From the NCBI GenBank assembly GCA_964405325.1, contig CAYONM010000173.1, positions 1 through 8,189 on the forward strand: DNA of 8,189 bases, in the 5' to 3' direction. Positions 1 through 6,538 of this stretch are shown piece by piece. Both the position numbers and the translations under genes were made by a program. Source of the DNA: CAYONM01 sp964405325 (GTDB lineage: Bacteria > Planctomycetota > UBA11346). The notes beneath the pieces were generated by a model. The model was not told where the DNA came from, did no database searches, and saw nothing but the letters and a program-made list of their open reading frames with translations. Position 1 is the stretch's first letter; every line of letters begins with the position of its first letter.

Positions 1-67
1 CTAAGCCAAGCCTGCAGGAGCTGAGATCGACCCCCAGTTCATCGGAGCTGTACTGCTGATTGTGGTC
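1..67 (-). other. Out-of-frame continuation of the last FnIII domain of the secreted protein
   Basis: The gene at 66-3596 stops at TGA (66-68) in the middle of its last FnIII domain, just after the typical strand YSYRLSAGSTD. If one base is skipped at the stop, the minus strand reads on without a stop to the window edge as 22 residues. They include NQQYSSDELGVDLSS, which fits the usual final strands of an FnIII domain (compare 'YSNEVSV...'). So the native protein probably continues past the window. A real one-base insertion or a sequencing error both fit. Programmed +1 frameshifting is less likely because GAC-TGA-C is not a slippery site. Confidence 0.6.
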
Positions 68-3000
68 AGTCGGTGCTGCCGGCGCTGAGCCGGTAGCTGT
101 AATCCTGTTCAGCTTGCAGCTGGCTATCGTTGTAGCTGTCAGACCCAGCCGGCAGCAGGATGATGCCGATCTGGTTGCTGACGGTGGTGTTTTTGCGACT
201 GAGCAAATACCAATCGGCGTCGGTCAGGTTATTCCATATCAAGCGGATCTGTTCGTGCGATACGGTCATGGCCTGCATATTCAGGTTTGGCGTAATGGTC
301 ACCGTTGCCTGATCACTGGTGCCAGCAGCAGTAGCCTCAATGGTGTCGCTGCCGGTTGTCGCTGCTGCCGCATAAATACCACTGGCATCAATGCTACCCC
401 CCGCGCCGCCAGCCAGTACCAACCAGGTGACGGTGTCGGTCATGGTGTCGCCGAATTGGTCCACCAGTTCAGCGGTAAAGGTCTGTTCGGTTCCCATGGG
501 TACATCGATCGAAGCGGGTGTGACCGTCAGGCTGGGTGTCTGGTCGACCGTCAGGGTGAAGCTGCTGGTCGTGGTGGCCAGGCCGTCGGTGACTTGGACC
601 TCGACGTCGTAATTGCCGGCCTGATCCAGGGTCAGTGTCGTGCTGGTGGCACTCGGGTCATTGAAACTGGGATTGGCGCCACTGGGCATGGTGGTGATGT
701 TCCAATCGTAGCTGAGCGTGGTGCCGATGTCCGGATCGGATGCGCTGACCGAGACCACGGTGCTGGTGCCGGTGACCGGATTCGAATCGGCCGCCGCTGG
801 GGTGTCGATTTGTGGCGAGTTGTTGCCAGTATTGCCGGAATCGATGCCGTACAACACGAGGTCGTCAAAGCTTGAGGTCTTGTTGTCATCGGAGTGGACG
901 CCGACCTTGCCGCTGGGTGGCGTGGTATCATCGTCGGCGGACATGACGATCTGGTTGTCGATTTGGACGTAGAGTTTGCCGTCGACGCCGTAGATTTCGA
1001 CCGCGTAGGCTTGTTCCTTGTTATAGGCGACGGTGTCCTGGGCCAACACGCTGCGGCTGCCGCTACTGACCTTGAACAGCTGCCGTTTGCTACCCTGGGA
1101 ATTCATCTCGAAGCCGTAGTAATTATCGGCGTCCTGATATCGGAAAATCAGGCCGAGTTTGTCATCGTCGGTGGAGCTGATGGTGGCAGACAGGGCGTGG
1201 TTGATGAAATCGATCTGCCCAGGGGCGTCCCAGCTGAGAATCGCGGGACCGTCGTTGAAAGTATAGTCCAGGGTTCCCGCATCTGCCGACCAAGTGCTGC
1301 CATCGATGGCGACTTCGGCGGTCCAGCCGGTCAGATCCAGGTCGTCGAAATCATCCCGGTTCCACTCGACCTTGTCCACGACCAAGACTTGACTGCTGTG
1401 CGTGGTGCTCGTCGTCGTGCCATCATCGGCCTGCCACTCCCAGCTGTCATTACCCAAAAAATTACTGGCCGAGGTATAACTCATGCTGCTGCCGCCGACC
1501 ACGCTGCCTTCAGCTGCTTGACTGACGATGGCGTAATTCAGCGTATCGTTGTCTGGGTCGGAAATCGGTGGTGCGATGCTGGTTGCCACACCTTTGGCGA
1601 CGATGCTTTCGCTGTTGGTGCCACTCGGGTTGTGGTTGATGTTGCTGACCGTCACGGTGACCGCGCCGGTACCTTCGGCGATACCGTCCCAGACCTGGAA
1701 GCCGATGGTCGCAGTGCCGTCGAAATTGACCGGCGGCAGGTAGGTCAGATTCGGCGGCGTGCCGCTGATGCTGCCATCGGCCGGGAAGGAGGCGATGGAA
1801 TAGGTGAGCGGGTCGCTGTCGGCATCGCTGCCAGTCAGGGTGATGCTGATGGCATCGCCGTCGGTGGTGTTGACCGACTGGTGATCGGCTACCGGAGCGG
1901 TGTTGCCGCCGCTGGCATCGACTTCGACAAAAAGACCCTGGCTCATGTTGCCGTAACTGCCGCCGGGGTAAGTCTCCAGCTTGTAGGCACGGACCATGTA
2001 CCAGGCACTGCCGCTGAGCGGGCTGTTGTCTTCGTAATTGGTGCCGGCCAGTAGGCTGCCGTTCAGCCGCTGATAGGGGCCCAGGCGGTTGGCGCTGCGA
2101 TAAACGTGATAGCCGCTGACGGCGGCGTCAGATGAGCTGGACCAATTCAATTGCACCTTGCTGGCAACGCTGGCGGACAGGTCTTGGGCTGGGGCCACGG
2201 GATGGATGCGCAGGGTGGGATCGCCCATCAGGTTGATCCAGATGCCGCTACCCATGTAGTTGCCGTAATCATCGATTGGATCGTAATCCAGGTGTTGGTT
2301 GTTGTCGAAGTAGTTGTTGTTGGCGGTGCGGAATTGTGAGTAGCCGATGGTTCGGCCCAGGCCCAGGTGGTGGATGTACCAATTCGGGCGAGCGCCCCAA
2401 AAACAGACCAGGCCGTATTGTCGGTTGGCCAACATGGCTCGCATCGGATTATTACTGTTATCCCATTTTTGTTTGTGGCTCGCGAAATTATTGGTGAATT
2501 GGACCTTGAAGCGATAGTTCGGGTAGTTCGAGCCCTTCCAGTCGGCAGAGCCGATGCCCAGCAGCCGGGGGGTGGATTGGCCCAGGTCCATCAGGTCACC
2601 TTCCTCGATGTTGTTGCCGCCGACAATACTGCTGACGGCAGAGGCTTCGACCGGACTGTCGTCATAGCCCATGCCCTGGTAGCAGGCGATTCTCGGTACG
2701 GTGTAGCGCAGATGCCTGAAATTGTGATTCTTGTCCAGGTAATCGCGCAGCAGTTGCTCCTCATCGCGATTCCAGGCCGTCATGCCGGCCAGATCGACGC
2801 GGCCGATGGGGATTTTGATTTGATAATTCGGCCCGGGAAGGTTGTTCTGGTCGTAGACGCCGTCGCCGGGGGTGTTGCCGCTGACATTGTAACTCGAATC
2901 GGTCCAGGTGCCGTCGAGATCGGTGTAGAAGAGATCGGTGGCATGCGGCACCGAACCGTGGCCATCTGGCGCCGTATAGCCGCTTTTCACAATCGGCAGG

Positions 3001-3596
3001 CGGCCAAACAGATAGACCGACTGCACATTGGCGCTCGTGGCGTGGTATTGATCGCTGATCCAGTTTTTCAAGGCCAACGGATCGCCAGTGCCATGGCGGT
3101 CGAAGTCGTGGCGGACCACGGTCCAGCCATCGCCGACCAGGTCCATCTCCATGCGCCGGATTTCGCCATTGAGGGTGGTGGCCAAGGTGGCATCGACGAT
3201 GAACAGCACCGTGCCGCGGTCTTCGACCAGGGGCACGTCGATGCCAGCGCAGACATAGGCGCCGGTTTCATCGGAATAATCGCCACCGTTGTCGCGGAAC
3301 AGGCCGTATTCGTAGGCGATGCCGCTGCTGACGCTGCTGTCGACGTAGAGGTGGGTCGTTGGGCTGAAGGTGCCCAGGGTGTTCCAGGTGTTTTGACCGA
3401 TGTCACCGAGTTGCCGGCGCATCAGTTGAATGTCCGGGCTGTCGGATGGTTGCTCGGCCCAATCCAAGGTGATCTGCGGCGGTGAGATTTGAACGATGGT
3501 GTCGACCAGGATCTGGTCGTTCAGTGCTGCGTGCAGTGCGGCACTCAGCAAGGCGATCAAAGCGACGGTGCGGGTGCACGAATCGGCAGCACGCAT
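66..3596 (-). CDS. Secreted multi-domain protein: C25-peptidase-like region plus FnIII, Ig-like, lectin-like and PKD-like modules
   Basis: The 1176-residue product starts with a signal peptide: hydrophobic residues about 9-22, likely cleavage near LHA-A at 23/24. It is therefore exported, to the surface or outside. Visible modules are an FnIII-like segment (about 36-102) and an alpha/beta region (about 128-466) with the motifs APDGHG (209-214), GRVD (265-268), LVCFWGARPNW (396-406) and GDPTLR (458-463). Then come FnIII (468-562), two cadherin/Big-like Ig repeats (about 565-740), a LamG/DUF1080-like beta-sandwich (about 745-917), a PKD-like domain (about 922-1017), a bacterial Ig-like domain (about 1018-1100) and a last FnIII domain broken by the stop. 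The 130-466 region resembles gingipain-like (C25) proteins of PVC bacteria. That assignment is from motif memory and proteolytic activity is not shown. The start is supported by AGAAGGAGA 6 bases upstream of the ATG. A probable frameshift at the 3' end is described separately. The long plus-strand open frames opposite this gene are shadows. Confidence 0.9.
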   Translation of the reverse strand: MRAADSCTRTVALIALLSAALHAALNDQILVDTIVQISPPQITLDWAEQPSDSPDIQLMRRQLGDIGQNTWNTLGTFSPTTHLYVDSSVSSGIAYEYGLFRDNGGDYSDETGAYVCAGIDVPLVEDRGTVLFIVDATLATTLNGEIRRMEMDLVGDGWTVVRHDFDRHGTGDPLALKNWISDQYHATSANVQSVYLFGRLPIVKSGYTAPDGHGSVPHATDLFYTDLDGTWTDSSYNVSGNTPGDGVYDQNNLPGPNYQIKIPIGRVDLAGMTAWNRDEEQLLRDYLDKNHNFRHLRYTVPRIACYQGMGYDDSPVEASAVSSIVGGNNIEEGDLMDLGQSTPRLLGIGSADWKGSNYPNYRFKVQFTNNFASHKQKWDNSNNPMRAMLANRQYGLVCFWGARPNWYIHHLGLGRTIGYSQFRTANNNYFDNNQHLDYDPIDDYGNYMGSGIWINLMGDPTLRIHPVAPAQDLSASVASKVQLNWSSSSDAAVSGYHVYRSANRLGPYQRLNGSLLAGTNYEDNSPLSGSAWYMVRAYKLETYPGGSYGNMSQGLFVEVDASGGNTAPVADHQSVNTTDGDAISITLTGSDADSDPLTYSIASFPADGSISGTPPNLTYLPPVNFDGTATIGFQVWDGIAEGTGAVTVTVSNINHNPSGTNSESIVAKGVATSIAPPISDPDNDTLNYAIVSQAAEGSVVGGSSMSYTSASNFLGNDSWEWQADDGTTTSTTHSSQVLVVDKVEWNRDDFDDLDLTGWTAEVAIDGSTWSADAGTLDYTFNDGPAILSWDAPGQIDFINHALSATISSTDDDKLGLIFRYQDADNYYGFEMNSQGSKRQLFKVSSGSRSVLAQDTVAYNKEQAYAVEIYGVDGKLYVQIDNQIVMSADDDTTPPSGKVGVHSDDNKTSSFDDLVLYGIDSGNTGNNSPQIDTPAAADSNPVTGTSTVVSVSASDPDIGTTLSYDWNITTMPSGANPSFNDPSATSTTLTLDQAGNYDVEVQVTDGLATTTSSFTLTVDQTPSLTVTPASIDVPMGTEQTFTAELVDQFGDTMTDTVTWLVLAGGAGGSIDASGIYAAAATTGSDTIEATAAGTSDQATVTITPNLNMQAMTVSHEQIRLIWNNLTDADWYLLSRKNTTVSNQIGIILLPAGSDSYNDSQLQAEQDYSYRLSAGSTD

Positions 3597-3602
3597 GCGA
3601 AT

Positions 3603-3637
3603 CTCCTTCTAGCCAGACGACGGTTCGGGGGAACCGT
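3603..3637 (-). promoter_or_regulatory. Leader hairpin and SD of the secreted-protein gene
   Basis: Read on the minus strand, a perfect 7-bp hairpin (ACGGTTC, loop CCCC, GAACCGT; 3620-3637) lies 9 bases before AGAAGGAGA (3603-3611), which is a strong SD for the ATG at 3594-3596. The hairpin leaves the SD free, so mRNA protection or a protein-binding site is as likely as translational control. The SD call is firm. A role for the hairpin is inferred. Confidence 0.55.
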
Positions 3638-3667
3638 CACCGTCACGATAGGCATATGGTTATGCTC

Positions 3668-3699
3668 ATGATAGCACCGGATATTTGGCGTGCTGTCAT
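3668..3699 (-). promoter_or_regulatory. Candidate extended -10 promoter for the secreted-protein gene
   Basis: On the minus strand TGCTATCAT (3668-3676) matches the extended -10 form TGnTATAAT with one mismatch. ATGACA (3694-3699) matches TTGACA in 5 of 6 positions, but the 20-base spacer is too long for a normal sigma-70 pair, so the extended -10 would have to carry the promoter. Transcription would start near 3660 and give a leader of about 65 bases that includes the hairpin at 3620-3637. Promoter rules for this phylum are uncertain. Confidence 0.3.
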
Positions 3700-4150
3700 G
3701 GTTTTCGCAGACTTCGTCGAGATATATGATCACGTGCAAGTAAATAGCGGCGACAGCAACCTTTCTGCCGTGTCACACTCTTTTGCGGACGATGGCCGTG
3801 TGATACGCAGGTTGATCCTGGTACTGCTGTGGCCCGTAGAGCGGTGTTTCTTGTCCGGCTTCAGCGGGTCCCAGGTCGGGGCGGGCCGACCGTGATGTCA
3901 GTCCAGGCCGACCTGCATCCGGTACTGGTCGTCGGCTTCGGCTTGCAGGCAACGGTCGCGGACGGTGCTGGTGCCGGGGAGGGCTGGTTCAATGGCGGCA
4001 GGCTCAGGGCTGTGGCACAGGCAAGCCCGTATCGTGGCCGGTTGCCCATGCCGAGTGGCTGGGCGCGGCGCGTTTAGGTGATTCAGGCGGTGGTCTGCTT
4101 CTTGCTTCTTGCGAGCATGGCATGGTCCTGGCCCACTGGGTCGCGGATGT
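3700..4150. other. Gene-poor intergenic stretch
   Basis: No convincing gene was found between the divergently transcribed secreted-protein and flavoprotein genes. Short open frames exist on both strands (for example 3829-4077 plus and 3861-4049 minus), but they overlap each other, are rich in Gly, Arg, Ala and Pro, show no recognisable motif and have no good SD. The part near 3720-3760 is more AT-rich and includes CACGTG, as expected of regulatory DNA. No tRNA-like fold, long repeat or terminator was seen. Confidence 0.4.
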
Positions 4151-4220
4151 TTGACAAGGAGTTGATTGTGTTGAACAAGCTCGCTGTATTGGTTGACTAT
4201 TGCTTAAAGTCGCAATAAAC
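4151..4220 (+). promoter_or_regulatory. Candidate promoter region of the flavoprotein gene
   Basis: Four -35-like boxes follow in a row on the plus strand: TTGACA (4151), TTGATT (4162), TTGAAC (4171) and TTGACT (4193). The best paired promoter is TTGATT (4162-4167), a 17-base spacer, then TGTATT (4185-4190, 4 of 6 matches to TATAAT). That gives a leader of roughly 65-70 bases before the start codon. Which box is used cannot be decided from sequence alone. Confidence 0.25.
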
Positions 4221-4263
4221 GGCCTCCTTTGCTTAACTGGTCGTAGAGAATTTGAGGGTTGAT

Positions 4264-4851
4264 GTGCTGATCCTGGGCATCAATGGGGCTCCGCGAAGCG
4301 ATGGTTGCAGTGGTTTGGCCCTGCAGCGGGCTTTGGATGCGGCTCTGGCGGTAGACGAGCGGATTCAGGCTCGACGCATCGAGTTGGCCGACTATCGCAT
4401 CTGCGGGTGTATTGCCTGTGATGGCTGCGCCGATTACGGTCGCTGCGGCATCAACGACGATTTCAACCAGTTGCTTCCCATCCTCACCGATCCGGCGGTG
4501 GCGGGCGTGATCATTGCCGCGCCATCGGCCATGGGCTCCATCAGTGCCCAGAGTAAGGCCTTCCTCGATCGCAGCATGCTGCTGAAGCGCAATGGTCATC
4601 CCCTGCGCAACAAGGTTGGCGGCGGTATCGCCATTGGTAGCCGCAGCAGCCATGGCCAGGAGCAGGTACTTCACAGCCTGCACACCGCTTTGCTGTGCCA
4701 TGGCATGGTGCTTTGCACCCCGTTGACGGACGATTGCCAATGCGGTTGCGCCCTGCAGATGGACCGCAACGACAAGCTCAACGAGGACGATCTGGCCCTG
4801 GCCAGTGGCCTGGGCTCGCGGGTGGCGGAACTGGCGTTGCGGCTGAGTTGA
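4264..4851 (+). CDS. Flavodoxin-fold NADPH-dependent FMN reductase / iron-sulfur flavoprotein
   Basis: This predicted cytoplasmic redox protein of 195 residues opens with an FMN phosphate-binding loop, LILGINGAPRSDG. It also has APSAMGSISAQSKAFLDRS, matching the family's flavin-binding 'P-x-Y-x-G-S-x-S-x-x-x-K-x-x-x-D-R' segment, and GSRSSHGQE, matching the family's GGQE-type motif. A compact cysteine set, C-x2-C-x2-C-x5-C at residues 49, 52, 55 and 61 in GCIACDGCADYGRC, is the pattern that binds a [4Fe-4S] cluster in Isf-type proteins. Electron transfer between FMN and the cluster is inferred, and partners are unknown. I chose the GTG at 4264 because GAGGG lies 5 bases upstream and the protein then begins MLILGING as in relatives. 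A TTG at 4252 would add four residues with a weaker SD. It appears to be a single-gene unit ended by the terminator at 4850-4869. Confidence 0.9.
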   Translation: MLILGINGAPRSDGCSGLALQRALDAALAVDERIQARRIELADYRICGCIACDGCADYGRCGINDDFNQLLPILTDPAVAGVIIAAPSAMGSISAQSKAFLDRSMLLKRNGHPLRNKVGGGIAIGSRSSHGQEQVLHSLHTALLCHGMVLCTPLTDDCQCGCALQMDRNDKLNEDDLALASGLGSRVAELALRLS

Positions 4852-4869
4852 GACCGCTCGGTCTTTTTT
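4850..4869 (+). terminator. Intrinsic terminator of the flavoprotein gene
   Basis: AGACC, loop GCTC, GGTCT and then a T run (4864-4869) form a short GC-containing hairpin with a U tract. The hairpin begins at the last base of the stop codon. It suits plus-strand termination in the 42-bp gap before the convergent minus-strand gene. The minus strand lacks a T run here, so it is probably one-directional. Confidence 0.7.
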
Positions 4870-4893
4870 GAGCCTCTCGCTGAACAGTTGGGT

Positions 4894-5448
4894 TTACAGC
4901 CCCTCGGTCTGACGGATCAGCGGCGCTAAATAGCTGCGCTTTTTCATATCTGCCAGGTCGTATTCCATCATCTGTTCGATGGACCATTGTTGGTCTGGCT
5001 TATTCGCTTCGCGGTACAGGCGATCAGCGACATGCCAGAGCAGGAAGAGCTTGCCCGGTTTGGCTTGCTCGCCCAGGGCCACCATGCGATCGGCGGTGTC
5101 GGCCAGGTTGCCGATGTCCTCGATGCCCGTGCGACCGACCTGGGTACGCAGCTGGTCGAATTCAATTTCGTCCCAACTGGTGCCGCCGCTGACGGCATAC
5201 AGACTGGTCCAGTAGAAACACTGGGTGGCCTCGACAATGTAGGGGTCGTCATGGGTACCGCCGATTACGCCGGCCAGTTCGTGCATCTCCTCGCCCCAGC
5301 GCGTCAGGAACTTCTGTCGATCACCCTTCAGCAGCATGCCGACGGTGCCCGAGGGCTTGTCGCCGGCGGCGATTTGGAAGTCCTGGATCTCTTGGGCATT
5401 TTCGGCGAGCAAGCGGTAGATCTCGTAGATGCGTCGGGGACTGGCCAT
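4894..5448 (-). CDS. Helical protein of unknown function, with faint resemblance to HisE/MazG-type domains
   Basis: The 184-residue product has no signal peptide or membrane segment and is likely cytoplasmic. I chose the ATG at 5448 because AGGAG sits 6 bases upstream. Upstream in-frame codons encode Pro/Arg/Ala-rich sequence typical of spurious extension. It looks mostly helical: residues 1-30, KGDRQKFLTRWGEEMHELAG (41-60), HDDPYIVEATQCFYWTSLYAV (66-86), AKPGKLFLLWHVADRLYRE (129-147) and WSIEQMMEYDLADMKKRSYL (155-174). The EE-x2-E helix followed by a DDPYIVEA-x2-x-FYW helix recalls all-alpha NTP pyrophosphatases (HisE/MazG, 'EE...E ... EeaaDllYH'). The metal-binding Asp expected in the second helix is Gln here, so activity is doubtful. 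It is divergent from the AraC gene across 87 bp, so co-regulation is plausible. I do not recognise a named family. Confidence 0.82.
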   Translation of the reverse strand: MASPRRIYEIYRLLAENAQEIQDFQIAAGDKPSGTVGMLLKGDRQKFLTRWGEEMHELAGVIGGTHDDPYIVEATQCFYWTSLYAVSGGTSWDEIEFDQLRTQVGRTGIEDIGNLADTADRMVALGEQAKPGKLFLLWHVADRLYREANKPDQQWSIEQMMEYDLADMKKRSYLAPLIRQTEGL

Positions 5449-5465
5449 GGCTGCTCCTGCGGGGT

Positions 5466-5506
5466 GCCCAGGTAAGCGGCTTCGGCAGCGGGGGCAAGCC
5501 CTGGGC
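5466..5506. promoter_or_regulatory. Two-part inverted repeat in the divergent spacer
   Basis: GCCCAG (5466-5471) pairs with CTGGGC (5501-5506), and inside it GGCTT (5478-5482) pairs with AAGCC (5496-5500). This leaves a one-sided 6-base bulge and a 13-base loop. It lies between the starts of the helical-protein gene and araC and could be an operator or part of either 5' leader. No T run follows on either strand, so it is not a standard terminator. Confidence 0.35.
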
Positions 5507-5512
5507 GATTGG

Positions 5513-5534
5513 CACGCAGCCGCTAAGCTGCGTG
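5513..5534 (+). promoter_or_regulatory. Perfect 8-bp inverted repeat abutting the araC-type start codon
   Basis: CACGCAGC, spacer CGCTAA, GCTGCGTG ends one base before the ATG at 5536. An in-frame TAA (5524-5526) inside the spacer excludes an upstream start. The usual SD window is filled by the right arm, and no SD is visible. It may be an operator for autoregulation, or an mRNA hairpin that limits translation. Both ideas are inference. Confidence 0.5.
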
Positions 5535-5535
5535 G

Positions 5536-6333
5536 ATGCATGTCCGTCTTCCGCTTCCAGCCGATAGCGACGGCCGGGTGTGGCTGCACACCGCCCGCGC
5601 CGGCCAGGTGGACAGCCACCATCACGACGAGTTGGAGTGCAATCTGGTGCGCCGGGGGCGCGCCCGCTATGTGTTGGCCGACCGTCGTTACGACTTGGGA
5701 CGCGGCAGCATTGTCTGGCTATTTCCACGGCAGGAGCACGTATTGGTGGACCGCTCGCCGGATCTGGAAATGTGGATCCTGGTGATCAAGCCAGCGGCTT
5801 TGCAGGTGCTGGTGGCACAGGGGGCTGATCCGGCGCTTCGGCTGGACGATCCCGATGGTCTGCACTGTCGTCGGCTGGGGGAAGTGGGGCTGCGCGATTT
5901 ACAGCACCTCTTCTCGGATGTGCGTGATCAGGAGGACCAACTCACCTGCAATCTCGGTCTGACCTATCTGGTCTTGCGTGCCTGGCAGGCCAGTTGTTAT
6001 GCTGATGAATTACTACCCACTCAAGCGGTGCATCCGGCGGTGGAACGGGCGGCGCGCTTGTTGGAGCAGGGTGATGGCGACGATGCCCTGGAAGCGCTCA
6101 GTCGCCGAGCCGGTTTGAGTGCTTCACGCCTGCGGCATCTGTTCCGCGAGCAGATCGGCCTCAGCATCCAGGATTATCGCAACGATTGCCGCCTGCACCG
6201 ATTCCTGGCCGCCTACCGGCCAGGCAGCCGTTTATTGGACGTCGCCTTGGACGCCGGTTTCGGCAGCTACGCGCAATTCCATCGCGTCTTCCGTCGTCGC
6301 ATGGGCTGCAGCCCACGAGAATGGGAGGGCTGA
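5536..6333 (+). CDS. AraC-family transcriptional regulator with N-terminal cupin sensor
   Basis: The 265-residue protein is of normal AraC-family length. The N-terminal half is a cupin-type ligand-binding domain with HHHDELE (28-34) and the strand-rich segment GSIVWLFPRQEHVLVDRSPDLEMW. The C-terminal part, about 165-264, carries two helix-turn-helix motifs: ALEALSRRAGLSASRLRHLF for the first, and LLDVALDAGFGSYAQFHRVF followed by RRRMGCSPREWE for the second, the family's best conserved region. It would bind DNA and respond to a small molecule that is not identifiable from sequence. The ATG is fixed by an in-frame TAA 12 bases upstream, and no SD is seen. It is divergent from the helical-protein gene and convergent with the URO-D-like gene, so these are the likeliest targets besides itself. 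Confidence 0.95.
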   Translation: MHVRLPLPADSDGRVWLHTARAGQVDSHHHDELECNLVRRGRARYVLADRRYDLGRGSIVWLFPRQEHVLVDRSPDLEMWILVIKPAALQVLVAQGADPALRLDDPDGLHCRRLGEVGLRDLQHLFSDVRDQEDQLTCNLGLTYLVLRAWQASCYADELLPTQAVHPAVERAARLLEQGDGDDALEALSRRAGLSASRLRHLFREQIGLSIQDYRNDCRLHRFLAAYRPGSRLLDVALDAGFGSYAQFHRVFRRRMGCSPREWEG

Positions 6334-6356
6334 GCAGGCTTGGTCAGCTTGCCTGC
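6334..6356 (+). other. Hairpin directly after the AraC-regulator stop codon
   Basis: GCAGGC (6334-6339) and GCCTGC (6351-6356) form a 6-bp stem with an 11-base loop starting right after TGA (6331-6333). No T run follows, so it is at best a weak or factor-dependent terminator. The remaining gap to 6503 holds a TGTCGACA palindrome (6411-6418) and a spaced repeat CGAGACC/GGTCTCG (6431-6476), but no gene. Confidence 0.35.
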
Positions 6357-6503
6357 GCCGCTGGCTCGTCTGCTTGCCACGATTAGGGCGAGAATCCGAA
6401 ATTTTTGCAGTGTCGACAGGTGACCGCCATCGAGACCGGAGGTCGGCTGAATTCTTGCGGTCGGCTTCGGGTCTCGCGTTTGCGTTCTAGACCCAGGAAT
6501 GGT

Positions 6504-6538
6504 TCGACGTTAAGACGCCGAAGGCGGTTTAGCGTCGA
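6504..6538 (-). terminator. Long hairpin spanning the stop codon of the URO-D-like gene
   Basis: TCGACG pairs with CGTCGA, followed by five more pairs (two of them G-T), one mismatch, then CGCC/GGCG with loop GAA on the plus strand (TTC on the minus strand). This gives about 15 bp of stem that contains the TAA stop of the minus-strand gene (6529-6531). No T run follows on the minus strand. It may mark the mRNA 3' end, slow exonucleases or act as a barrier between the convergent genes. A canonical intrinsic terminator is not supported. Confidence 0.4.

Noticed and set aside
894..3485. Two long plus-strand open frames (894-2054 and 2367-3485) opposite the secreted-protein gene
   Set aside because: Their translations are biased to Val, Ala, Gly, Asp and Ile with no domain pattern, and no good SD precedes them. 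The minus frame has a signal peptide, recognisable domains and an SD.
3829..4077. Possible 82-residue plus-strand gene in the intergenic gap
   Set aside because: It has no SD and no motif, and its composition is typical of random GC-rich DNA. An equally open minus-strand frame overlaps it.
4204..4740. 178-residue minus-strand open frame antisense to the flavoprotein gene
   Set aside because: The plus strand carries clear flavoprotein motifs. The antisense product is low-complexity with no motif. AAAGGAGG at 4222-4229 on the minus strand lies beyond this frame's end and leads to no usable frame.
5449..5625. N-terminal extension of the helical protein to an upstream ATG at 5625
   Set aside because: The extension is Pro/Arg/Ala/His-rich, would overlap the divergent regulator gene, and the ATG at 5448 has a proper SD.
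6302..6315. Perfect 14-bp palindrome TGGGCTGCAGCCCA
   Set aside because: It lies inside the conserved C-terminal coding region of the AraC regulator (GCSPRE) and is probably a by-product of codon choice.
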